64,000 bases of DNA. Source: Rhea pennata (lineage: Eukaryota; Chordata; Aves; Rheiformes; Rheidae). Positions within the stretch are counted from its first letter, which is position 1; every line of letters begins with the position of its first letter. Shown here piece by piece: positions 1 through 11,700 of this stretch. The notes beneath the pieces were generated by a model. That model had not been told where the DNA came from and made no database searches. It worked only from the letters and a program-made list of their open reading frames with translations. The position numbers were made by a program, and so were the translations under genes. The stretch lies in contig NC_084669.1 in NCBI RefSeq assembly GCF_028389875.1, forward strand, positions 9,695,501-9,759,500, written 5' to 3'.

Positions 1-1198
1 GTTTCTCCTTGGGTGTGAATTCTATTACTGTGTATCCACATTGCTGTGCAATTTTTCCAGTTGTCTATGGACAGTTGCAAGCTGAAATTGGTTAGGCTGA
101 TGTACTTGAAGTGTTAACCCCTGGCACAGTGTATTTTGGAAGTTTTTTTTACAGAATTATATGTGAACATTCCTATATTTGTGCCTGTGAAACTTGTCTG
201 CCATGTGAAGGCATGATCATAGGATCTCACACTTTTTTCTGAGTTCACAAGAGAAATTAACTCTGAAACATTCAAATAGCTAGTTTTATGTGAGGAAGTG
301 CCATGCATTTACAAGTATCTGAACAGATCCAGGCATCCAACCTACATTGTTAATATACCTCATAACTTTTGAAGAACAGAAGGTGTACAGTCAGAAAACT
401 TCAAGTAAAGGCTACTGTTAATTAATATAATCACTTTCCATTTCATATGGACTGACTTTTCTCGAGGCTTTACCTTCAGAGCAATGGAATAGGAGCTCTT
501 AATCTTGAGTTTGCTGGTGTTCTTAACCTAAGGCAGATGTTAATATTTCATTTCCATTTCTTACTCCTATAATTAAGAAATGAAAAATCTGATTTCTTGT
601 ATGCATTCACCTTTAAATTTTCAAAAGTTAGGCCAACAAACTTTCAACAAAGAAAGTCTTCAGGTGTTCTTGGCATCTGAATCCCGAATACTTTTTGCAC
701 ATAAGTAATTATTTTTTAATTTAATTTTATTTATTTAATATGTAACCCACTGGACAACTTTGAAATGGAATTTCAGGTTGATTCAGAACATAGCTTTGCT
801 TTGTTTTGAAACATGTTTATTGCCTTTTGAAGTGCCACTGCTCTGAGGTCGTTGCTTGCACATGGGATGGCTCTAAACTAGAAGCTGTGTAATTATGCTA
901 GCACATTGGAACAAGCTAACACACCCTCCTTGTTAGATGGGTATATTAAGTCAGGTTTAGTGTTGAGTTTACAGCAGCTATTCAGTTTTAGGTGGGAAGC
1001 AGTCTTTAGCCAGCTTAGAGCAGGAGCTCTTGGCTGATAGAAGATTGTTTTGTATTTGTGCTTTTTATCCTATGATGACTGCTTCTGTAAGAAAAAGCCT
1101 TTAAATGAAAAGACATATATAATTTTTATTTTAATATTTGTGCCAAGTGCACATCTTTATGAAGAGATTAACAGTGCTCTCTGTTTAACTTTTCATAG
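1..1198 (+). other. DCLRE1A: DCLRE1A intron (partial, 3' part)
   Basis: AT-rich sequence with no convincing exon. It ends in a pyrimidine-rich stretch and TAG at 1196-1198, the acceptor of the first visible DCLRE1A exon. The exon for the CxxC...H...C half of the UBZ4 zinc finger, expected just before this intron, was looked for and not seen, so it should lie left of the window. Confidence 0.7.
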
Positions 1199-2743
1199 AG
1201 TGTCCTGATGGTTTACTATGTACTTCTACCATTCCATCCCACTACAAGCGTTATACCCATTTTCTACTTGCAGCAAGCAGGGCAGGAGATTATCTTGTAA
1301 ACTCTTCAATATATACTTCAGAGAGGAAGATCACATGTTCTCCAACTCTTGTGGAGGCACTCTCACAAAATGAGAAGCCATCCAGTAATGTCTCAAATGA
1401 GGAGCATACATTGATGGTACGGAGTTCGACACAAATGAAATCGCTTAATATGACCACTGAAAGTACTTCTGCAAACGTTCAAGAGTCTCAACAAAAGCTT
1501 CAGTTTATACATACCAGAGATAATAATTGCAAATTTGAATTTTATGACTTTGCATCCTTTCAAGAAGGTGAAATAGGAGAAGATTTTGATAGTCAGAAGG
1601 ATACAAATCAGCTAAGTCTGCTACAGTCAAAAGCTGACTTCAGTGACTGTGAAATTTCTTATTCTCCACTAAGTACTTGTGAGGAAAGTGAAGAGGAAGC
1701 TGAGGAGGAGAAGAAAGTAAAAGTGTCACAAAAGAAATTAGTTGAAGTCCAGAGCTCTGAAAATGAAGAATCTAACAATGTATTGTTTAAAGAAATTGAT
1801 GGGCTTCTCTTAGAGCAGATGAATCAGTATGAGTGTATTAAAATGGTAAATTTCACAACAGGAAAAGAACACTGTGAGAAAGCAAATACATCAAGCTATC
1901 TAGATCATAGTGTAAAAACTGTTTCTTGGGGTCACATGAATGGTGTGTTCTCTAATTCAGCATGTGTAGATAATCAGCATCAGCAAGAGGTGCTAACCAC
2001 AGAATCTTCTTTTCCTCATAATTATAATATAATTAGGGAGGAGGTTGAACAGTCAGAATTGATTTCCTCTGTTGCTAATGCAGGTAATAAAGAGTCTAAA
2101 GACCATTTTACTTGTGCTTTGGATTCTGCCTATGTGACTCTTACTGACAAGCCATTGCTGCAAGTCAGAGAAGGTGCTAGTTCTCTCCTGTCACAGGAAA
2201 GTAATATTTTGAAGGACCCAAGTAACCTGTTAACTATTACAGATAAAATGACTGCTAACACAATTGAAAAAGCAGTATGCCAGGGCAATCTCCAGTCAGT
2301 AATGGAGAAAGAAGGAAATCTTCCTAATACAGCTGCTGTATGTTGTCCTAGCCCAATCTCTAAAACAGTGCAGTTTGTTTCTTTAGCAAGTATGAATACC
2401 AAATCCAGTTCTGCCAAAGAACTCAAACAAATGGACATTGGTGTTTTCTTTGGGTTAAAACCCAAAGTAAAAGAGAAAAGCAAAGAAGAGATGTGTTCAA
2501 GTGAAAGAACACAGATATCGAGTCCAGTTACTCCCGACAGAAAGAGGCCCAGACAGTGCAAAAGGAAAGCTGAAGGATCTGTGGAGGATCTAGAAACAGT
2601 TACAGAACGTTCAAATGAAAACGGAGTCTTTGCAAATACATGTTCTGGTGGCCAACGAAGGTGGAGAAAGAAATTTAGAGAATCATCTGCTACAGAGGAA
2701 AGAACAAGGAAAAAACAGTGCCCATTCTACAAGAAAATACCAG
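1199..2743 (+). CDS. DCLRE1A: DCLRE1A exon: linker region with PIP box
   Basis: This large exon encodes the poorly conserved linker between the UBZ4 finger and the nuclease domain. Its start was placed at 1199 because TTTCATAG precedes it and the frame is open with the conserved ECPDGLLC opening; the GTG at 1351 is only an internal codon. An acidic patch ([10 protein letters not shown]) lies near 1681-1710. A PCNA-interacting motif QMDIGVFF is at 2428-2451, in the same place as the human PIP box. A basic stretch and CPFYKKIPG end the exon. The donor GTGAG begins at 2744 and splits a Gly codon after its first base. Confidence 0.95.
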
Positions 2744-5700
2744 GTGAGAGATAATTCCTGCTTTTGTAGTGGTTAATTAATCTGTCTGGAGTGTTGTATT
2801 TTTTTCCCCATTTTAGGCAGTATTCTTTACTCTCTGTAACCATTTGTCCCTAGGGGGCAATTAGGGACTCCAGTCCCTAATGAATTTTCCTTTCCCGCCT
2901 AAGTCGATCAGATTTTGTGAAAGTGTAGGTCTCCAGGAGCTGATGGCAGAATTAGAATCATCAAAGGCTTTGTCAGTATAGTGAAATAATTGTCTCTGAA
3001 AAATGATTTCAAAGACAAGTTTTCAAATGTATTTAAGAGAGTAAGAAACATAAGGAGTTTCGAAAGACAAAGGTACTTTCTTAAATTATTTTGAATATAT
3101 CCCTTCTTAATATTCCCTTCTTCTAATTCCCCAAATTAGTCTTTTATATAACTCTGTTTGTGCCTGGAAAATAAGTCTGTCAATAGCAATTATTTCCTTA
3201 CACTAAATAAAAAAACTGAATTTCATTTTTATTGGAATTCACAAGTAGTATTAGAAATATTAAGTGTTACAACTATAAAAACAAAAAAGAAATAGCTAGG
3301 GAAAGAGCCAAGAATTTCTCAGAATCTCAAACAATTATCAGAGATACAGGATGCTGCTGATGGATCAACAGCTTAAAAAACTTCAGACCCTCACAGTTTA
3401 CTACTAAAGGTCTGTCTTAGTTGTACGGTTTGATTTTTAGCATCCTAGATAGAAATTTGAAGATGCGAAGTAGAAATGTATTTGTGATACTAAATGCCTA
3501 GCTGCTTTTTGGAGACTGACCTTTAAGCCTTTGCAAAGTTATACCAGTATCATGGGTTCCATGGGTTGAGAGAATTTTCTATATATAATAAAGTTGGCGG
3601 ATTGATTCCTACAGTAAAAATTTCAAGCTGATTTGCTATGATCTTTCTGTATCACTTTTATTCTGAATTTTGTTAATACACTTGAAATTTATTTGACTTT
3701 ATTTTCTATATTGCTGATATATGCATTTGTCCTGCGGCCTGCTGTGATTCAGTCTCATTAAAGTTTAAAACCTGATACTTCTCTAACAGTTGGGGATTTT
3801 TTGGCTTTTGTTTTTTAATTTCTGGACTGCTGTGGGGTTTTTTTTTTTGGAGCTGCAAGTACTTAAAGCTCTAGAGTCAAGTAAATAGTTCTATTTGGAA
3901 GAGCTGAACAATTTGCATAAAATAAAATTAAAAGTATTTGCCAGCAGATGGATTAATTCTGTGCAATATTTTATGGCTTTGAGAAAGTAGAGCCAAATGT
4001 AAAAGGACCATTTACCAATATGTTTGAATTAAAAAAAAATTGCAGAGAAAAGGACTATGTTTTATACAGCTGTTTCTGTACAGCAGCTTTATACAAATAA
4101 TGCCATATTGAAAATATACATTGGCTAATCAGTGAAGTTTTATCTCAGCAAATGTATTAAAAGACTGCAGATCACTTGCTTGATAACTATACAATAGCAT
4201 GTTTTAGGAGAAAAATTAAACATGTAATAGTTGAAAAACTACAGTTTGACTGCAAAATGTGTTTTTTTAAGCTGTAGTTGTCTGTTGTATTTTGTGTTAA
4301 GATGCTGATATTAGACTTGAATCCACATGGACTTTCAGAAATACCAGCTGAATATAGATAGATGTATTTTGCTTAACCAGTTGCATTCTCTGGAAGGTGA
4401 CATATGAACAATAGATATTTGGGTGGCCTGTAAAGCTGTTTGTGCACAGACATTTTGTTAAGCTTTATTTTAATAAATGAAAAGTGCTTGTGACTGTTAA
4501 CTCATATGCAAGCCATGTTCATCTTCAAATGCTTTCTTTAATTGCATATCTTGTAACCATATTCCCTTTTTAAACTGTATTTCCTTTTTTGGAAGAAAAG
4601 AAGGAAGAAAAAAAAATCAAAATGGAAAACAGTTTCGAACTATGCATATTTACTGACTCACTTCTCTTCCTCTTTTTCTGTAGGAACTGGTTTTACAGTT
4701 GATGCCTTCCAGTATGGAGAAATTGAAGGCTGTACAGCCTATTTCCTCACTCATTTTCATTCTGATCACTATTGTGGGCTAACAAAAAACTTCGTATTTC
4801 CAATCTACTGTAATAAGGTAAAATTTCCAAGATTACTAGATATTATCAAATCCATATGCAACTATAATCACTGTTATACTGATGATGATAAATGTAGGAG
4901 AGGAGGTTCCGCTTCTGGGGCAGTATACACAGTTTTCATATAGATGAATGTGGGATCCTGTGGTGAGAGATTTTCTTATCCTGATTTGTCTGATAAGGAA
5001 GATCTGTGAAGTTTCCCTTACTAAATAACATGGAAGAGAATAGGTTTAAAGATCATACAGTCCAATCTCCAAATATCTGAAAACATTTTCCAGAACCTCT
5101 CTGCAACCTGTTCCAGTCCTTAACCGCTCTGTGAAACTTCTTCCTTATATTCAACCAAAATGTCTCTTTTTGCAGCTTGTAGCCATAGCTTCTTGTTCTT
5201 TTTGTGTGCATCATGGAGAAGAATCTGGCTCCATCTTCTCTGTAACTCTCTTCAGATGGTGGAAGACTGCAGTGAGATTCCCCTTAAGCCATCTCTTCTC
5301 CACATTAAGTAAATGTAGTTATCTTAACCTTCTGAATGGCTGAGACTACCGTAGACTATTGTATTTCCAACAGCGCCTCTTTATTTGTGATGCAGTAGAG
5401 CACCTCACCTAGTCAGTCCCTACAGAACCAGTTCTGATATATGCCAGAAGTCTCCTGGATTGCTTGTGTCCCACCATGTTGTCCTTTCAGCAAGTGTTAG
5501 GATGATTACAGTCCCCCATGATGTTGGGTAATCACAGTTGGGTAATCACCCATTGACAGGATTTTTTAAGTTTGCTTTTAAAAAATTTGCTTTTTTTTTT
5601 AAGGCAACTTTTTTTTTCATTTTGCTTTTTGAGGGGTGAAATGCTACTGAAAGGCTTGATTATACCAGGATCTCATAGTTTCTCTCTGAGCCAGACTGGC

Positions 5701-8700
5701 TGAGTTAGAAAGCCTTTTTTTCTAAAATAAATAATGGGGGAGGGGAGAAGTTTGAAGATTTTGTATCTGTTTGATATTAAATCCTTTTGTCGTTACAGAT
5801 AACTGGCAATCTGGTGAAGAGCAAACTCCGAGTCAAAGAGCAGTACATCCACGTATTGCCAATGGACACAGAATGTATAGTAAATGGAATCAAAGTGTTG
5901 TTGCTTGATGCCAATCAGTATGTATCGTTTTGTTTGTTGAGTAGTGTTTGTATATATAGAATATTAAAGATAAATAGCTATATACATATACATGTATATA
6001 TACATATATACACACACAGTTAATGATTTCATGATCTTGATGATTTCAGTGGACCTGAAAAATTAAGGCCAAAAATACTTCAGATACTTGGGTTAACTTA
6101 ATAACACAAATTTTTATTTCAGAAGTAACTTAAGAGCATAGGAGCCTAAATTTCTTGCAAGTAGATAGCTTTTGAAATAGCTGAGTTGCTTTTAAAAATG
6201 AAACCTAGGCTTTTTTGGATAGCTTTTATTTTTTTTTGTTTGCTTGTAATGAGTCCATGGTGTCATCCATACACAGTTCCTTAACTTTTTACATTTGCTG
6301 AGAGGCTGAATGATTTTCCAGTGGTCTGGACACTTCAGTCTTTGGTGTCTAGTGGGAACGTCCTTGACCTGATTTTTGTGTATGCTAGGTTTCTGTGGGT
6401 AGGTTTCAGATATGTTCTATTTCCCCTGAAGATAGTGAAATCTTCAGGTAAATAAGAGTGTTGTACTTTGGATCCTGGTACAGTTTCATCCAGCCATCCT
6501 AACCAACAATTTAAAAATTGAACTCTAAACCTTGTTGAGATCTATAATAAGATTTTTATTGGATTCAGTGACAAAGGGTTAGATTTTGCCCAGGTTTACA
6601 CTGGCAGCATATATAGCAATGTTTCAATTAGTATTCAGTAGCTTCTGGCTTCCAGTCCTGTGCCCTTGCTCTTCTTCCTCTTGGTGCCTTATTTGGCTAT
6701 GAGATAAAAGAAAAGTTCTTTCCCTAAAGTATGTATTGAAATGCACTGTGTCACAGCTGGTTTGAATATTACTTATCTCTGGTTTTGTTTTTTGTTGGAG
6801 AGATAAGATTGTATGAAGTCCTTTGAGAACCCTTTCTGGGAATGAAAGAAGCCTTGTTGCTTATGTAAATTGGACGCTTCTCATTTTTCTTGATTTGCTC
6901 CTCAATCCTCTGCTTCAATTTAAAAGGCATATAAACCCTAGACACAAAGCTCAAGTTTTTTGAGCGCTTACCAATTCTGTCATTTTTAGCTCTGATTCTT
7001 GACAATGTTTCTTTTTTGAGATTTTGTTTATCCTTTATGGATGATTCATGTTCAAAATAGTCCCACTCATTTCCCAGTCTGAGCATTTGCCTGCTTTTAG
7101 TGAAGAACTGGAGAAGATGCAAAGGACTCCCTGTAGCTGTGGCCTGCAAAAGAATTGTGTTTATAATCAGTAAATTCTGGATGGAAGATAATGTTTAAAA
7201 TCTGCAAATAGAATTTAAAAGCAAAAGCTTTAAGTTCTAAAGGAGTGAAGATGGCTTTTGCAATAACACAATTCTGTTTCTCCAAAATAAGAATCTTTAG
7301 CATGCTGTTTCCCCTTTAAATCTAGTCTAATGGGAACCACAGAGACTGGAACTGAGGCAGCATCTGTGTCATACCTAGAGGAAGACAGAGCATCCTAAAG
7401 AAGCAGTTAATGCTTGATTAATTTACTGTTGATTTATTTTTCTTCTTTTCATCTTAGCCAAAAAATAAAGTTAGCTTGTCAATGGCCATGAGGATAACCT
7501 TAGATTTCCTTTAGAAATTAGGAATTTCTAGCAAACCTGGCCTGCATATAATACCCATAATTTAAAAATCTGTTCTCTCTGCCTTCCTGCTACTGGAGCG
7601 CAGTGTACCTCTTGTCTTAAGGCAGTTCATCGATATAGAAAATTAAATCCTTTTTCTTTTTTTTTTTAAGTTGTCCGGGTGCAACAATGATCCTTTTCTA
7701 TCTGCCTACTGGAAATGTTATTCTACACACAGGAGACTTTAGGGCAGATCCTTCTATGGAGCGCTATCCTCCTCTGATTGGTCGAAAAGTCCATACCCTT
7801 TACCTTGATACCACGTAGGTCTTTTTTTATTATTATTATTTATTCAATATAACCCTTGTTTCAGTTGAGTAAGACTTTATATGAATCAGATAAATTGTAG
7901 TATGAATGACCTTTCTGTTTTTAACACTCCATTAGGTGTGTTCAATGTTATATAAAATCAGATAATTATTAAAAATCTATGTATGTCTGGTCTCTTCATA
8001 AGTTATAGGAGTGAGAATAACAGTGGGTGATGGAAAAGTGGCCAGAGTGGCCTTATTATTTATAAGTGATATTAAATTCTAGATGTCAAAGTTCATATTT
8101 TGAGTGTTCAACTTTAAAAATAGAGGTTTATGGAGCAAATGGTTTTAGGTAGATTCAGATCTATTGTAGAAAAAAGGAAAAAGAAAATTCAGAGACTGAA
8201 AGAATGCAAAATAGTTAGGTCAGTTTTCCAAGTTTTCATTAGAACTTCTTCTGACTCATCTATATAAAATTGTTTCTCTGTATATGATGACTAATGCCCA
8301 GCTGCAGTCTTTATTTCTGTTCCATATGTTTCTGTGAATGAATAATACTTTATGTTATGGTTTGTGTGCATGACAGAAAGTAGCCATAAAGATGTAATTA
8401 TTATGTGATACAAATATCTAGCTTGAAAGAGCATTTGGTATTTATAAAAGAAAAAAATGACAAAATGCAGTGTCAGTTTCAGACAGTGAATAGTTATATA
8501 GAAAAATATGCATATATTGAACATAAATTTTATTGCAACAATTTCATCTGCGTACCACAGTGTTTTCTAACAAACAGATTGCCAATAGTTTGAAATTACA
8601 TTGATAGGTAACACCTTTTTCATTTCTGTAATCCTCAGTGCATGAAGTTTTAAAAGTCTTTTAGGAAAACTAACATGCCTTCGTTCTTGTATAACAAAGT

Positions 8701-11700
8701 GTTAACATAAACATCTTGTTTCTATGCCTCAGATACTGTAGTCCTGAATATACTTTCCCTTCTCAGCAAGAGGTTATCCAGTTTGCTGTGAATACTGCTT
8801 TTGAAACAGTAACTTTAAACCCACGTACTCTAGTTGTCTGTGGCACCTATTCTATTGGAAAAGAAAAAATTTTTTTAGGTATGTAAAATAAATATACTAC
8901 ATCAAATGACTAAATACCTGCCTGAAACTGTTCTAAATGACCTTTACAGGATCTCTTAAGCTTGATGGTCAAATATCACATAAAGAAGATAAATACATTT
9001 AGTAGAATTCTGCCAGCAGTCTTCCCCCCCCCCCCCCCCCCCGCTTTAGCATGCTGAAAGGAATGTTTTTCTGCTATATTTACAGCCCCCAGAATGTATG
9101 AAATGTCTATTCAGATACTAAGATGAATGAACAGCTTTGGTGGTGGTGGTGAGGAAAGCACTGATAATAATTTAAAAACCATAAATGAAATCTTCATAAT
9201 GCCTTTAGTTTTAATAATCTCAAATGTTGTCAAGAAACAGCAAAGGGGCAATCTTAATTATTCTTGAACCATCTGTCTTGTTAACACATTTTCCCTCAAG
9301 TTTTTTTTTTTTTTTTTTGTAAATTCTTATAGTAACCAGTTTTAATGGGATCAATTTTAACAAAGCATTCCCAAAAACAAAACATATCTTTTCCGTGTCA
9401 GTGAAAATCATCTGTGTGCTATGCTTCACTCAATTACATCATTAGAAACCATAATGATTAACTGAATGTATTTTTTAGAGCAGACAGCTGTGTGCTATTT
9501 GTGTTTCTGAGTAGATTTTTAAAGTCATCGGTGCAAGACTTTCTCTGAAATTCAGTCTGTAGTTAACTTGGGCTGTTCGTCCCATATTCCAAAAAGTACA
9601 CACAGTTCTGGCTTCTTTGAAATAAATACCAGTTCATCCCCAAAACACACCTTGTAACTGAAGAATATACTTCTGTTTTGCTTCTCTTTCCAATTGTCCT
9701 AGAATTTTAGAACTAAAATATAGGAAGCTGTGTATTTGAAGTCATTACAGTTTTCTGCTTTTAATTTTAGAACATGGAATATTGTATCTTGTTGAATATG
9801 AGTTTTCTTTTAAATAGTAAAAATGTTCCAGTGCAATAACTAGGAATATCTCCAAGACAAGTAATGTAAGAACTCTCACTTAACATTTTTTCTTTCTTTC
9901 TTTTTAACTTCATTCTAAAGCAATTGCTGAAGTTTTGGGCTCAAAAGCAAGTATGTCCCGTGATAAGTACAAAACACTGCAGTGCTTGGAATCAGCAGCT
10001 GTTAATTCCCTCATCAGTATGGACTGGGATAATAGTTTGCTTCATGTTCTTCCTATGATGCAAATTAATTTTAAGGTAAGTTTAGAAAATATAATATGTT
10101 AATTAACCTGAGGGCAAACTTTATTGTTGGCTCATCCCAACCTGTGTTGTCTGTTGCTTTTTAACCACCTGTCAGATCATATTTGTTTAGTAAAGTTTTG
10201 ACATACAGCAATACCTTGAAAATGAGATGCAATTAAGTATTAATAACTGTCTTCAAACATGATGCACAGAAAGTGTAATTTCACATTAATGCAGTGTTCG
10301 TACAAGATGAGATGAGATTTGTTCAAAGGCTTGCTCTTTGCAGGCCTTTTTGAAGCAGGTTTGTGTAATGACTGCAGGATCTATCCTATTAACAATTAAT
10401 TTATTTTGACACTTAGTCCCTGTTTTTGGCCTGCCTTTTACCTTGTATGATGTAGAAAAAGACTAGAAGGATTTTCTGTCTGAAGATTTCTTTGTTTAGA
10501 GGCAGCCTGTGAGCACTGCAAACTTTCGATCTGTTTTTTAACAAAATGAAAGAATCGAGTTCTCCCTTTTCCTTTCAGTTCTATTTCCATGGCTTTACCA
10601 CATAGTTTCAACAGATAAAATGATATTCTCTGTCATCCCATGATGAAGATCAAAGATGGGGATATAGAAACTTGAAAACAGTGAAAACTCATGTACAACA
10701 TACACTTGTTTGTGTATAAGTTTGTATATGCACTGAGTGGGTTGAAGGACACCGTGTAAATATACATTCTTTATTTTTTCCACGTACAAGACTTTTCTCT
10801 ACTACTTGTAGCAAAAGGAAATAAAACAGTTTTTGTTTAAGATACTGTTTCATCTTAGCTGACTTTTAGTGACATTTTATTCAAGAGAACTGAGACACTG
10901 GGATTTCAGTGTGGAGATTTCTGTGGGAATTTCTTAGTTGGGAAAGGTGACAGATTCGTGGGAAAACATTTTTTTTAAATAGACCCCAAAATACAGAATG
11001 GCATTAGAGCAAAGCAGCAGGTTCTAGTTTAAAGGAAGCCAGAAAGAAGGGAAAAAAAATGGTCACTGCAGTGTTTCTCACTTGGATTTATTTTCCTGCT
11101 CTGCCTTAGGTCTACTCAGTGAGCTCAAGCAAATCCTTCATAACAACATAGTATTTAGCTGCAGGACCAGCCAAGGTCGGAGTTGACCTAAAAAGGAGAA
11201 AAAATGGCTGTATGATTTGGACAGGAGCTGTAGGAGAAGGAATTTAGTATCTTAATGGCTTAAACTTATTCTATAATCTTTTCTGTAGTAGGGGAGAAAA
11301 TGAGTAATAGAAATGCATATAGATTTATTTTGTTCAGCTCAATGTGTTGTATTATCTTAATAAACAGCAATACACTTTAGTTTCTTGCACAGGGTTTGTT
11401 ATGTGATACTTCTATCATGTATCCCTGTGCTTGTAGAGTACTCAGCAGTTGGATTTCTGGTAGAGGATGTGCATAAACTGCAAGGATCTGTAGACAGCCT
11501 TACTTCTCAGAGGGAAGTGGCTGTGTTGTCTAGCAGGGCCTCGTCTTTCAGAATGGAGATTCTGGACAAATTTGCAGCTTGCCAGGAGTGATGCCCGGAC
11601 CCACATCAGGCCCAGGGAAAGATAAAGGCACAGACATCCTTTGGACTGAGGCACTACAGTACTGGTGTAACAGCTGCAGTGTTCTGTTCTGGGGCTTTAA

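Noticed and set aside
1351..1353. GTG at 1351 as the start of a separate protein
   Set aside because: The frame is open upstream to 1199 with the conserved SNM1A ECPDGLLC segment and a splice acceptor, so 1351 is an internal codon.
2130..2561. 143-codon - strand frame opposite the large DCLRE1A exon
   Set aside because: It is the shadow of a well-supported coding exon and has no splice sites or family resemblance of its own.
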